Assembly: GCA_040437565.1 (NCBI GenBank)
Contig: JBDOQK010000045.1
Span: forward strand, 220,343 to 284,342
DNA from: Albugo candida
Lineage: Eukaryota > Oomycota > Peronosporomycetes > Albuginales
Reading direction: 5' to 3'
DNA length: 64,000 bases
A model generated the notes under the pieces. It saw only the letters and a program-made list of their open reading frames with translations. It made no database searches and was not told the DNA's origin. Shown here in pieces: positions 12,351 to 24,200 of this stretch (the stretch's first letter is position 1; every line of letters begins with the position of its first letter). The position numbers were made by a program, and so were the translations under genes.

Positions 12351-15300
12351 CGAACGATGGTAACACTACCGTTCGAGGTCAAGTTTTGTCTCCAAGTTAT
12401 GTGCAGAGGCGCGGAAGAATTTGTGTGGTAGAAAAAACTAGTGAAAAGATCGCGTAAGTTGCTGCGGGTAGAGGAGATGATATTTTTGAGGGTTTCAAGT
12501 AGAGACAGGCCGACGAAAATAGAATGATAGAACTGATGCGTTGGCTGATCGCACGATTGGACCCCTTGGAAGAATGCCAGAACCAAATGCAAGGACCACG
12601 TCTGGAGGGGAACGGGTGACAAAGATTATGGAACATCTTCAAATGTAGCCTGCGGAAGATTTTTTTGCGCTGAGACTGGGGCGTGCACCACTCATGAAAA
12701 TCGCTGGGTGGGGTGGGTCGACTCCACCAGACAAGGTGGAACGTCCAGCCGATCCCCCAAGGTATACTGGATTACGGCAACCTGGTCATTGTTTTATACA
12801 GTCGCTATTGACAATGGCTTAAAGGCGAGGCTAGGAACGATGTCAAGGTTGGTCCACAAATGTATCATCAACATGTGGGTGATGTTCGAAGGACGTTACA
12901 ACAAACGGAGCGGGTTGTGCAGTATCCTGACACAAGGTAGAAAGAACTTGCAATTCGCATGTTTGAAGGAGCGTAATCATATAAAGGATTTGGCTTTGAA
13001 GGGGAGGGGCGTCCTTCAGAAGGACAGGTGAATTTGTATCAGTCAGGATGTGGCTTTATGTTTTTGTAAAACGTTAAAGTAGACCTTCTCGGGGATTATC
13101 TTCAAGGCATGGCTGAACGATACTACATAAAGACTGCAAAGTTGGTGGAACCAAATGCTGAAACTTCAAAATGCGGTGAATACAATGCCTGGATCTCTAT
13201 AACTCATATCGTTTTCCGGCTCAGTCGAAAGAATTTTTCACGCGGCCGAAGGATATGAAGGAAGCATTGAAGGAGCACTTTCTCTATCTGGTGGCTGTGG
13301 CTGAAGTATCGAAAGGTGTCGTGGAATACCTAGTCCTCAACAACATCGTACAATATGTTGTAGAAGACATGAAGGGTCGTAATGATAACGATTGCTGATG
13401 CCACCGAGCGGATAATTTGCAGCAAGATGAAGAATGGCGCATTTTGCCCAAACTTGGGAATCCGTAATTAAGAAGGAACCGTCGATAGATAAGGTGAACA
13501 TCGCCCGAGAGCTGCAATTTTTAAAGACTAGTCATTTGAGAGTGATGCGTCGTAATCGAAGCTCCCAATTGTAAAAACGTGAAGACAATCAACTTCAAGC
13601 TGAAGATGTCAGCACAAAGAACTGGTGGAAAGGAATGCTCGATGTTGGACAGTGAATCAAGTCATCACTCATGCAGTGATGAGTTGTGACGAGAAGATTT
13701 CAAGACTTCAACGGTGAGTGTATCCATGCCAACCGAGACAGGATGATGATCAGAAAAGTGGGCAACGTAACAGACGGATCTCTACCGATGTATGTATGGC
13801 AAATTAGACTCGAAAGGGTACGTGCTCGTTCGCCCTGGCGCACAGCGTGTATATCATAGATGAAGTGCTACGTACATTGCAGCCATCTAGAGACGTCGTT
13901 TTAGTGTTACTTGCGGACAATGCAGAGCTAAACGAATAGATTTCTCACGTTCCACAACGGGGCACGTTGAGTATTGTTCATAGTTTTCTCGGGCACTTTA
14001 ATCAAGGTACCGTGCAGATACTCGCTCGTACTATAGTCCGGTATCATTCTGACCGGGCGAACTCGTGTCAATTGCTGGAAGTGCTCAAGAAGCAAGCAGA
14101 GCAAAACTCGACCAGCCTTCTAAGCCACAGGGGTAAACGCTTCAATTGACCGGATTGGAGAAGGTATTTTTTCGGATTTCTGCAGTCCCATGGTGCCAAA
14201 ATACAGGCTTAAGGATCGCTACATGAATAATTTTGTGGAGCACAAGAGAACTTACGTGAAACGTTTTCTAGCCAACACCAAGGATAAAGTGGTAAAATCA
14301 TGCGAAGTTTTTTTTCTCAAGAAGAGTTGTTATTTCGCATTCAAATCGTTCGTGCAGCCTCTGTTGGTCAGTACGCTAATGGCGTATTTATTCTGTCAGA
14401 ACTTTGGCAGTCTCTCGTGAGCGTAGTGAGGAAAAACAAAAACAAAACAAGTCAGCAATGCAGGGCAGAGAGTATGCACCGTACCATTATGAATATGGCA
14501 CGTTTTATGATCGTAGCCGGCGGTTTGCCTTTATTTGCCCGTACTTTATTGGTGGGCTGCTGTTCAATACGCTGCATAGCGGTAAGGTATCTCCAATCGA
14601 GGTACTCACCAATGTGACACCAGCACTGAGTTAGATTGTGTTTTTTTTCTCCATGCTCGGTCTATAGAGATCCAAAAAAGAACAATTTTGCGAAGCGCCC
14701 ACAACGTGTTCTCATCATTGAGATTGGTGATGGCAATTACGGATACCATGTCTTTTTACCCAAAAATCGCACAGTAGATACAACACTGCATGAACCAGAC
14801 CTCGAGACTCTCGACAAAGAGCAGAATAACTTTGTTACGAAGACGCGACTGTGAAACGCATTGTGTGCTACGAGAAAAATGAAAAGACATCAATCCATCG
14901 CTGATGCTCGACCAAGCCAAAATGGACAGCGGATCGTCTAGTAAGAAGATCGATACAGGATAAATGCGTGTCATGCGAGACGTATCTCTGGAGATGGAGG
15001 GTTAGATTTGAAATGATGGACAGTGTAGAGAAGTCAAATGGGAGAGCGACGATGCCAGAAGAAATTAAAGCTCTCAAAGGCAACCAAGTGCGGAATAGGT
15101 AGTGACGCCATTTGATGCAAATTGCTACATGCAAATTGGTTATATTAGACAGAACATGACGCATTTGGAGATTTGAAGAGACACAAAGTTCGTTTGGTGG
15201 CTTGCCGAAATGAACAATTGCTTCGTCGTGATTAAAATCCACACTTTCGCGGCTGTGATGGAGATTTTGGGCGTAATATCATTGCTGGATTTGGCGACAC

Positions 15301-16581
15301 CATGGCGTGCCAGTAAGATAATGGCGATATACCGAACGCATATATCAAAGCTGTCCAGTGACAAAGCTCAACATTTTTTGATGAGTCCCGCTCAGAATGG
15401 ACGCGGACCACGACATACTTGATTTGTCGAAAGAAAGGATGACACTGTTCCTAGAGTTCAAGAAAGCGCTGTACAATCTGAAGAAAGCAAGAAGACTTTC
15501 GTCAGAATTGCTGCATAAGGAAGTAGTGTCTTTAAGATTTACACTGTGTCGTAAAGACATGTGTCTTCACTGGAAGCGAGATGGTGCACGTTAAGTGCAC
15601 GACCATCTGGTAACGGTACTGAGCTTTTCCATATCCACAAATTTTATAGTGATTTTTAAAATATGTCTCGAAATACTTTGGTTTGCGCAAAAGTTTCTCG
15701 TAACGCAAATCAATGACGATGATGAAGTGGGTTACGATATTGATCAAGAATTGAAAATTTTGGATATGCATGAAGACCTGGGTTATAAAAAGGTCCATCA
15801 TACAAGGATTTCGATAGATCATTTACTAATGACGTTTTCGAAACGATGTCATGCTCCCGATTTGTACCACACATAATGGAGTTTGCGTACGTACATTTGA
15901 ACCCTGAAGGGAAAGATGCTATGGTTATCTCGATACAAACGCCCTGCTATTTCATTGCAGCACATCTTGCAACAAGGCGTAGGAATTGTCTGACCGAAGG
16001 TGATAGAAAACTTCCCATGAAAATGTTGAGGTATCTCAAAGGGTCAAAGTACCTTATTGTCTACAAATTAAAGGAGATGACGATTTGTATACACAACAGC
16101 AGTCAAATTGTTGGTTTATCTGATGCAGACTGTGCTCCAGACAAGGAGGACCGTGGAAATGTTACTGGAGGGTATATCTTGTTTGCTCGCAAAAAATTCT
16201 ACTATGGAAGCAGGATTTAATGCAGCGTCAGTCGTCGTTGCAGAGATGATTGGCATCAGAGAGGTGATGTAAGAGATGGGGATAAATTGTCTTACGCCGG
16301 TGTCGCTCATGATCGGTAGACAATTAGCACTAATGCAACTTACTAGAGAATTTATCAAGCAAAACATGTTGACGTGAGAGTAACTCTCGTGGACCCGTAC
16401 GCCAAACATGGGATTCTCAAGACCGAGTACTGCGAAGGTTCTCGCATGATAGCTGCCATGATAGAAAGCACTTTCAGCATCGAGATTGGTGGAGTTAAAC
16501 CCTCTTCTCGGTTTATACCAAAATTTGTGAGTCATGTCGTGACGGATTGTGCACCTGAAACATCAGAACCGAGAAACGCAC

Positions 16582-16591
16582 GGTGGAGGAG
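16582..16591 (+). other. Polypurine tract of the copia fossil
   Basis: Ten purines (GGTGGAGGAG) sit immediately before the right LTR, where the plus-strand primer of an LTR retrotransposon is expected. Confidence 0.7.
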
Positions 16592-16774
16592 TGTTGGAAA
16601 TTGAATGACGCGGAAATTTTCGTACATGGATACTGGAGCGTCCTTCAATTGTTTGTTTGATGCATGCCGTCATTTCTACTTATCGGCAAGCATATTCCTG
16701 AAAGCAGTTGAGTTTCGGAAAGATTGGCGGATATGTTAACTACTAAAAGAGGACTCCCCTTTTAGCATTGCTCA
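16592..16774 (+). repeat. Right LTR of the copia fossil
   Basis: It begins TGTTGGAAATTGAATGACG, ends CTCA, and has the same length as the left LTR with clear but strongly diverged similarity. The divergence points to an old insertion. Confidence 0.8.
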
Positions 16775-17099
16775 AAAAAACAAAGTCTACCGATAAATTT
16801 CGATATCACTGGTGATGGTGCGCTGTTTCATCTTTTTTTTGCAAGTCGCTTTTTTTACTTTGATTCCTACCTTTTTAAACTATGTGAGCTTCCGATTACA
16901 CGCCATAAAAAGTATATGATACATTATACACATCGTCAATCAGCCACATTGCAATAAGCAAGTTCAATCAAGAGGATGCACGAGTAAGTCTACCAGAGCT
17001 GTTTTCCGGTTGAGCTTAAAATAACAAACGTACATGATTATAGCATGTAAACATGCACAATAAAAGCGTGTATTAATTTGATTGATACGGTAGGGTTCT
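16775..17099. other. Spacer with nothing recognised
   Basis: AT-rich sequence between the copia LTR and the LINE scrap; no gene or repeat seen. Confidence 0.4.
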
Positions 17100-17480
17100 A
17101 AACTGCCAGTACTTTGGAAAAGGTCGCAAGGTCCGCCTGATAGAAAAAGATAACTCTAAGTCCAGTTTGATCGCGCAAATAGCGTACTTGAGCAGTTCGA
17201 GTAGTTACAGAAATTCCAACATCATCCGCAAACATCAATAGCGTTGACCATTGCCACTAATTCACATTATTCATTCGAAGGATAAGCTATAAATGTTTTC
17301 TGCGATAGCAGTAAAGAGGGTATTGCGGTAGGTCGAATTCTACTTCGACTCACCATTTTTGTTCAACGAGTGATAGTAGAGCAATAGCTTGTTAGATCAA
17401 GTCATCTGATCTCTTTCTAACCGTATCTTCAAATCCAAGTTCGTAGTCTATATCGACATGTGAGCGAAGTCGTGGTCGAC
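17100..17480 (-). mobile_element. LINE reverse-transcriptase fragment
   Basis: The minus strand carries about 50 open codons holding LLMFADDVGISVTTRT (FADD core at about 17210-17237). The box F-A-D-D followed by hydrophobic residues is the catalytic motif of non-LTR reverse transcriptases. Upstream on the same strand, VEVEFDLPQYPL resembles the preceding (V)xxGLPQGSPLSP block, with its Gly-Ser partly lost. The piece is short and interrupted, and its ends cannot be set. It is on the opposite strand to the other LINE scrap at 20.9 kb, so they are separate insertions or a rearranged one. Confidence 0.5.
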
Positions 17481-20400
17481 TTGGTGATAAATTACAAATC
17501 GCAAGCAACAAGCTCTTGGTACCTAAAACCCTATATCAAAACGTAATTCACACCACAATGCTTACAAATGAACGAAATAGAGCGAAGCACTAGATCTTCT
17601 AGGACATGGTTGGACAAAAACGGGGGTTTCAAGATCAGTATAGCTTCACACGCGAGAGAAGATCAATGATAACGATAGCACAATGAAATTGGTATACTAT
17701 CAATGGAGAAATGAAAGGTTTAGCTCCTATTGACAGATTATAATGGTTGAATATCTAGATCATGCGTGTGAACATCAAACCGCTTATGATCAGACTTCCC
17801 GTACATCAACGATTCTGACTCATGCAAATGTACCTTTTGAGGCTAACGAGTCATCCTTACTGCTTCCAAGGACATCTTACAGAGATCTAGTCTTTTTATC
17901 AAGCGAGAGGAACGTGAGTGAATCTTCTGCATAAATCTTGTGCATTCACATCGGTCATGATCGTTAGAATTTCCAATCGTGTTGAGCGAAGTGTTGCCAA
18001 ATTAATCACCCACTATTGTGGAGAGGATTTGAGCCCTTTAGAAGTGTAGGAAGTGCTGTGCTTTTGACGAGAAACGTTTTCCAATTGGGCAGCGGCCAAC
18101 AATAAGGATCTTGGATATTGTTCACTGCGTGGGTGTGGCGTACAAGACCATTGGTGGTCCATGAGACATATTTGCACTACATCTTTTGTTTGTTGAAGCA
18201 GATTATCAGATCGATGGCACCAGACACAATTTTGTAAACAAGGAGCACCGTATCGTTCAAGGCACATTACACACGGTGGTGGGCAATTCTCCCTATCAAC
18301 CAAAACGATGTGTGGGTTCTTTTGAAACTGATCGATACCGGTATGGCAAGGTCTATGTCAACTGCAATGAGATTCAGATATCTCAAAGTGAATGTGAAAG
18401 GAGAAGTAAGCAATGTGACTTAGATGTGTGACCGTGAGACCGTTCATACGCCAGATAGTACATCTCCGGAAACTTGCACGCTCACATAACAAATTCATAT
18501 CCTCATTTACCTGCCTAATATCTCTAGGCTAGAAATTGGCCGTATACAACATTGCCAGTTGGAAGAAGCTGCAGGACAAGCGCCGGCGAAAGATCATCGG
18601 ACCTCGGTCAGTTTCTACTTCCTCCTTTTACGAGTATCTTCGTATTCCATCCGGGCCTGCTCAATTTTTCGGGCTTTGTATCTAACGCTTCCAATCGAAG
18701 AAGGAAAACTACTATACATGTAGTTCCTGAACATCGTTCGTATGCTTGCTTCAGATAAGAGTGCTTTTCTTATAAACGACATTCTAGTCGAGCTATGCTA
18801 AGCAGGCAAGTATCCCACGTTCGAGCTATCCATGCAAGAGAATCAACAACATCCTTTAAAATGCATTGTTTCACAGCTTCGAAGACCTCATTCAACATCT
18901 TGTTATCTAGTCACCTAGGGAATAATGAATGGCATCGTAGGATACATAAAAAGTGAATTCTAATGCTGCATGTATTCTTCGTACCAAATTGCGAGCTAAT
19001 GGTAGAGAGTTTGTGCGATATAGTAATGGGAAAACACAAATGGAATTTTCTTATGTTAGCGACAAACTGCGGAGTAAGGAAAAATGTGCGAACCAATAAT
19101 GTGCAATCATCTCCGATAAATGCGGGCAGACTAATTCTTCGGTTCATAAGAAGGAACTTTGAGACCAGAAAACATTTGACTAAAACGTTGCGTCGGATCA
19201 GATGTCCTCATTGCGATAGCCTGGCTATCTTGACCTTAATTTTTTTTCTAACATAAGCAGGTGTGAATACCAACGCATATCGCAGAAAAAAATATCATGT
19301 TTATTTGGTGAAGTAAAATAATTGATGTGAGATGAAGTTGCTTTCGTTGTTGCGGTGAAAAATGAAATGATCTACTAGTACATCGAGAAGCGCAGAGAAT
19401 GGACAATGGAGAGAAGATGCGTGATGGATCTTCCCTAGTAGGATCAGTGTAGTTGACCTTTTCTCAAATTGCGCAATATATCTGTCGAGCTTGATTCAAC
19501 TCCATTAAGTCCCAACAGGCATCAATCCTCTCAATTATAAACGTGTTCATATAATGTATGCACGAAGATGTCTGATCAGGCCACTGAGCCATGAAACAAT
19601 CTTCAAAATGTGGCGTAGGGCCAGTATAAATACGGAAGTTTGTCTTCCTAACCTATAAGACGATGGGGGAACTTTCCCGGTAGAGGCTTTCCTTTTCCCG
19701 CTACAATTCCGTGCTGACCACACAACAAACTCTGAAATGAACACACGATACTTTTCTGGCAGTAAGGTAATCTGTCTTAACCAGTGGGGCATACTTTTGA
19801 CATATCGATTCAACCAAGCATCATAGAAGAAATATCGGCGCGGCCAGCTTAATCACGATGTTACGGGGAGGATTAATGTGAGATTGATGATAAAGAAGTT
19901 ACAAGTAATTGACGTTTTCATGTCCACTTAGAATGACAGCAAGGACCTCGCATCGAAATGAGACTACACACATGAAGCATCAACTTTGTCGGTCAAGCTA
20001 TATTACTCCTATCCTTTCAGCTTCTTGTGTGCATGTAAAATGAATGATTATCATTGTTGGTGAGGATCTAACTCGTGTTTTCTTCTGCTAGCTAAAGCTA
20101 CACAAGGGAGCTGATAATCAACGCGGAATAAATAGGTGAGAGATTATCGAGACCTTGCACAGCGTTTTCGACACGTCTCGGTAGAAGTTTAAAGACCCAG
20201 ACTACCGTCTACTACAGAAGGTTATCAAGCCCTACTCACAAATGCTTTCGCTTGCGAGTTTAGGTAGCTTTCCTTCATGTAATATTGTATAGGTACCCGG
20301 AATAATAATTACTTTTACTACAAACTGTTAATGTGAAGAGGCTTTCTCCAGCCGTCTGGAATCCATCAGGATCTTACACAATTATGGTCGAAGTGTGCAT

Positions 20401-20879
20401 GCGACTGTATGAGGGTTAGCTCACATCCTTCGCTTGGATAAGACAAAGTGATCACGTGCATTGAATGAGAATTGAACCAAGTCGTCGATAGATCAATCGG
20501 ATACTTTATGCCTCTTCTCACGAAGGCGTCAACTTGTATGCCCGATAATCTTATGCAGTTTCCTGCTTTTATGAAAGAGTAGACTACCTGGATAAATAAC
20601 CTGTGTTCTACACGGAGGGAGGAGAGTTTGCCGTTATTGTAGTCGTGAGTGTGTAAGTAGGAGCTGTAATGTGTATATAATAAAAAAAAGTGTATAGATA
20701 TAAGTTATACTATACTTTATCGATCATATTAGCATATTCGTAGTAAGTCTTTACAAAAAGTAGTCTAGATCATAGAAAGGAACGTCTGCATTTTCATATT
20801 CGCACAAGAAGCACTTGCATAGTCATTTGTAACCTTCGATCCTCAGTGCAATGGTAATGTAGACCTGGTGCATGTTCTA
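17481..20879. other. 3.4-kb stretch, mostly unrecognised
   Basis: One candidate stands out. On the minus strand at 18013-18303 a 96-codon frame is Cys-rich near its start (CVMCLERYGAPCLQNCVWC). It has CX2C spacing but neither a signal peptide nor an exact CX2CX5G site, and the overlapping plus frame is also open. Other frames (18963-19256 plus, 19547-19813 minus) have no recognisable motif. Parts may be decayed LINE sequence. Confidence 0.35.
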
Positions 20880-21330
20880 TGTAATAAGGTAGATTAGATT
20901 ACTACGATAAACCCCACATCATTTCTGAATTCCTGTACCTCGTTTCTCATTGCCCGAGCCTGGTGGACGTATCGTCATCAAATACTGCAAGTGAATTAGC
21001 TCCTTGCTCTTACCGACAATGTAAGTGCTGTACTAAATATGCGGATGACACAAAGCTCATTAGATCCGCTCGAACCAAAAATCATACCTAGCTTTTATGT
21101 CCTCTACAGCTTAGTTATGGTGGTAGACTAAATTACACTAATTTGAGAACGTTTTCATGAGAAGACAACATACTTGAACAGGAGAGTACGCTTACAGCTA
21201 AACCGATGGCACGCTGATTCTGAAAGAGTTTGGGTGTCAACAATCACATGCGAAGTATAAAAGACAGACCCTTTCCATCGTAGAAGAAGCTCACATTTAT
21301 AGGGCACGGACGATTAGTGTAAGGAGTAAA
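20880..21330 (+). mobile_element. LINE reverse-transcriptase fragment with YADD box
   Basis: At 21035-21072 the plus strand reads KYADDTKLIRSARTK. Y/F-A-D-D-T-K-L is typical of the catalytic box of non-LTR retrotransposons. About 80 codons upstream, VPRFSLPEPG may be what remains of the VPQGSVLGP block, and downstream a KSLGVN word resembles the conserved DLGV turn. Frames are broken repeatedly. A LINE of this kind would supply the machinery needed to move the SINE that lies about 200 bp downstream, but a link between the two is inference. Confidence 0.5.
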
Positions 21331-21520
21331 ATGAATAAGGCTATTTCCCAACCGCAAAGTACAAAACAGTGACGATATGCTTGTCATTGTATAAGTTCAA
21401 TTAGCTGCGAAAGTGAATATTTATCGGATGCTATATTTAGGAAATTGTTATATTCACTCCCTTTTTGGTTCAATTCACTCCCTTCTAAGTAAGGTGGTAC
21501 ACATAAATATACTATGTGTA

Positions 21521-21538
21521 TATACTATGTATACTTTG
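21521..21538. repeat. Target-site duplication, left copy, of the SINE
   Basis: TATACTATGTATACTTTG is repeated with three differences at 21779-21796 (TATACTGTGTATACCTTT). The two copies flank the SINE exactly. Confidence 0.7.
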
Positions 21539-21778
21539 TCAAGGATTTCATTACACTGTTTATCTGGTGTTATAACTACCTTCCTTACCCGATCATGATC
21601 CCCTGACCGTGTGAATATCACTTGAGTCTGACTTCAAACCTAGGGAGGCAGATATTTTCCAAGCTTACTGCTTGGGTGGGGTCAAACCGCTGCCCACACT
21701 GCCGGGGATTGAACTAACGACATCCGGCAGGAGGTCCGTGCGCTCAAGTGCTTAAACGACTGAGCTGGGTACGGACCC
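21539..21778 (-). mobile_element. tRNA-derived SINE (240 bp)
   Basis: Read on the minus strand, it starts GGGTCCGTAC and has an A-box-like CAGCTCAGTCG (21757-21767). A B-box-like GTTCAATCCC follows 42 bases later (about 21705-21715). This is the internal RNA polymerase III promoter of a tRNA, but the arms do not fold into a proper cloverleaf: the T stem does not pair, so it is not a working tRNA gene. An unrelated body and tail of about 160 bp follow. An 18-bp imperfect target duplication abuts both ends, as expected for insertion by LINE machinery. The tail lacks a clear poly-A run. The family is unnamed here. Confidence 0.75.
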
Positions 21779-21796
21779 TATACTGTGTATACCTTT
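21779..21796. repeat. Target-site duplication, right copy, of the SINE
   Basis: It matches 21521-21538 at 15 of 18 bases and starts at the first base after the tRNA-like head of the SINE. Confidence 0.7.
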
Positions 21797-21871
21797 TATT
21801 TATACGGTGCATGACACTTAAAACCAGCAAACCCTGATTTTGAATGGCCAATTTTCGGATCATACTACCCT

Positions 21872-21969
21872 ATAATGTTGCCGCTGCTGATTGGCCAAAA
21901 GGGCATCATAAGTCACGGATATAATGTTCCCACTGCTGATTGACTAAAAGTACATCATAAACAATCGTC
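21872..21969. repeat. Two 49-bp tandem repeats upstream of the transposase
   Basis: Units start ATAATGTTGCCGCTGCTGATTGG (21872) and ATAATGTTCCCACTGCTGATTG (21921), with a weaker partial unit just before (GGCCAATTTTCGGATCATA). Each full unit has an ATTGG/ATTGA word, an inverted CCAAT-box type sequence in the first. They lie 90-190 bp before the transposase ATG and may be subterminal or promoter repeats. Confidence 0.7.
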
Positions 21970-22062
21970 CTTGCCCTGACCTAGGCTCAGTCATCGCCAC
22001 TAACTACTTACCCGCTTGAAACCTCAACCATCAATCTGCATTCCGACAAATATCGTACAATT

Positions 22063-24097
22063 ATGCCTCACCTAACAAAGATTAAAAGGCAGATGCGGGA
22101 AATGAGAGAGGTCACGGGCGCCAAAACCGATAACAGCTCAGGCATTCATATGTCTACTGATAGCAGTTCTGAAGAAGACCTGGATGTTTCGGAGGGCAAT
22201 GATGACGAAAATCTCGACTTCGCATCTGTTGAAGCAAATATTGGAAGAGCCTATCAAACAGCTGTTATAGTTTTACCATTACCAGTATTAAATTCATAAC
22301 AGGCCAATCCAATTTACAGGTGGTGCACCTGGAACTCAACGACGGAAAACAGCCGAACTCAAAAAGGCTGCTGTTGGCTGTAATCTTTTGACCAAAGACT
22401 TTGCTGTTCCAAGACCAGTGTTGGAAGAAGCTGAGGTTACGGATGAGCGTGACAAAGAGGATGGTGCACTCTGGACCAGGAAGAGGCTGGCAACCACCAT
22501 TAACACACTTCCCACCCGAGCAAAGACTGGTAAAGCCGAGCAAAACCGGCGACTTGCAGTTCTTTCTTATCTTCAGCTGAATAAATCTCGATATGTGCGA
22601 ATTGTCGCTAGCACACTGAAAGCGGAAGGTGCTGGGAGGGTTGTGTATTTTGTGCGCTCTGTGCGTGCTTGGGCAACACTCTGTCTAAACGGCGAAGAAT
22701 CGCCTTTATCGCAGACGGGAAAACATGCAAAACGGCGAAGCTACCTACAGGATGAGGACTGCATTCTACCGTGTCAGGAGTATCTTCGAGCGAACAAGTT
22801 TAAGGTGGAAGTATCAGCTCTGATAGAACATGTCAACACGAACATCCTTCCGTGACATGGATACGCCTCATCTCCAACAATCTCTGAAAGGACTGCGATA
22901 CGCTGGCTCCATTTACTGGACATCAAACACCGCGCAGTGACTAAAGGAATATACATTTACGGCCATGAGCAGGAGGATGTTATTGCATACCGGCAACACT
23001 TCCTGGAGCGAATGGCCGACCTTGAGGCGCGGATGCCGACTGTTGTTGGGAAATAGGAAGTCGATCGTAACAATGAGTTCACTGCAATCACCTGGCCCTC
23101 TGATGGCATTCGTTCACTCATCTTGGCAACTCATGATGAGAGTACTTTTGCCGCTCATGATGGACTCAAGCGTCTTTGGTTGCCAGACGGTGAACAAGCA
23201 TTACAAAAAAAGGAATAGGGAAGGTTCATTCACGTCAGTGACTCCTTTGCAACATCATAGGTCGATTAGCACTTGATGAAGAAAAAGCTGCTCAGCATCC
23301 TGACCTAGAAGCAGTGGCCTGCGTCATCATGCAGCCTGACACGCAGCATGAAGGATGGCGGACATCGGAGAAACTGTGGAAAAAGTCTGTGACTTGGCAT
23401 CCTAATCTCTGAAGGTCAATTTCCCGGCTGTCAAGCTCTTTTTGCATTCGACAATGCAACTCGACACAGTGCATTCGCCCCCGATGCCCTTCGCGCCGGC
23501 ACAATGAACTTGTCAAGTGTAGGCAAGCAGCCAAAGATGCCTTCAACAACGTGGGGACACGGAGTCTCTCAGAATTTGGTTTTTGCTTATGACAATCCTG
23601 ATGAAACGCTTCGTGGTCAGGCAAAGAGACTGAAAGTTGTGCTGAAGGAATGTGGGCCGTGAGAAGCTGGCCTGAAGGCGCGAGGCAAAATATGTCCTGT
23701 ATATGGCACAACCTGCTGCACCAGATAAATTATGGCCAATCAATCAGACTTCAAAGCACAAGTAAGAATGATAGAGGAGCGAATTGTTGCCGCTGGCCAT
23801 CAAGGGATATTTTACCCAAACTTTCACTGCGAGCTCAACTAAATCGAAAACTTTTGGGCAGCCGCTAAGCGATGCGCCAGAAAACACTGCGATTACACTT
23901 GGAAAAATTTACTGGTAACAGTTCCACCTGCCTTGGCATCTGTTCCACGAGACGAGATACGTCGACATTTGCGATACATGGACGCTTACCGAAAAGGTCT
24001 CACCGGAAAAGAAGCAGAGTATGGGGTAAAAAAATACAAATTCCACCGACGTGTACCCAGTCTTGTGTCGATGGATGTGGGTGCTATGACAAGATGA
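22063..24097 (+). pseudogene. DDE transposase pseudogene
   Basis: ATG at 22063 starts an acidic N-terminal part (TDSSSEEDLDVSEGNDDEN). A basic DNA-binding-like region follows (about 22388-22855). Then come SERTAIRWLHLLDIKHRAV, a helix-turn-helix end, and YRQHFLERMADLEARMPTVV. The catalytic residues are visible: first Asp in ATHDESTFAAHDG (about 23130), second Asp in FAFDNATRHSAFAPDALRAG (about 23445), Glu in [19 protein letters not shown] (about 23825-23860). It ends [19 protein letters not shown] and [11 protein letters not shown]. This order matches DDE endonuclease proteins abundant in fungi. The frame is broken by several shifts and by stops, for example after 22855, near 23057, near 23215 and inside the HCELN-IE motif, so it cannot make a transposase. 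Confidence 0.8.
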
Positions 24098-24130
24098 GTA
24101 GCACCTTTATTGGCAGTTTCCTGCAAAACT

Positions 24131-24197
24131 AATATTATTCTTCAAACCATAATGTTATCCTTCGAAACATAATATTATCCTACGAAAACTAATATTC
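24131..24197. repeat. 20-bp tandem repeats downstream of the transposase
   Basis: Three full units (24131-24150, 24151-24170, 24171-24190), each close to AATATTATCCTTCGAAACAT, are followed by a 7-base partial unit and preceded by a partial one. They start about 35 bp after the transposase stop and could be subterminal transposase-binding repeats. Confidence 0.7.
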
Positions 24198-24200
24198 GAC

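Larger units (their letters stand above)
12148..16774 (+). mobile_element. Ty1/copia LTR retrotransposon fossil
   Basis: Two direct repeats of equal length (183 bp) bound an internal region whose plus-strand pieces read as copia proteins in the expected order. A gag-like part (about 13.1-13.5 kb) holds EYLVLNNIVQYVVEDMKG. An integrase part (about 14.0-14.65 kb) holds YRLKDRYMNNFVEHK, AERMHRTIMNMAR-like words and ASPIEVLTNVTPALS, followed by CSVYRDPKKNNFAKR. A reverse transcriptase/RNase H part (about 14.9-16.56 kb) includes a LYNLKKARRLSSELLHKEVV block, DDDEVGYDIDQE, RYLKGSKYLIVYKL, TGGYILFARK and VVVAEMIGIREV. These words resemble copia elements of oomycetes. The element is broken many times and its LTRs differ at a large share of sites, so it is old. 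No matching 5-bp target duplication is visible. Confidence 0.85.
21840..24200 (+). mobile_element. DDE-type DNA transposon, non-functional copy
   Basis: The element is delimited loosely by tandem repeats on either side of a broken transposase gene. No terminal inverted repeat or target duplication could be found by eye, so the true ends are not known. A C-terminal scrap of the same family lies at 1509-1860. Confidence 0.6.
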
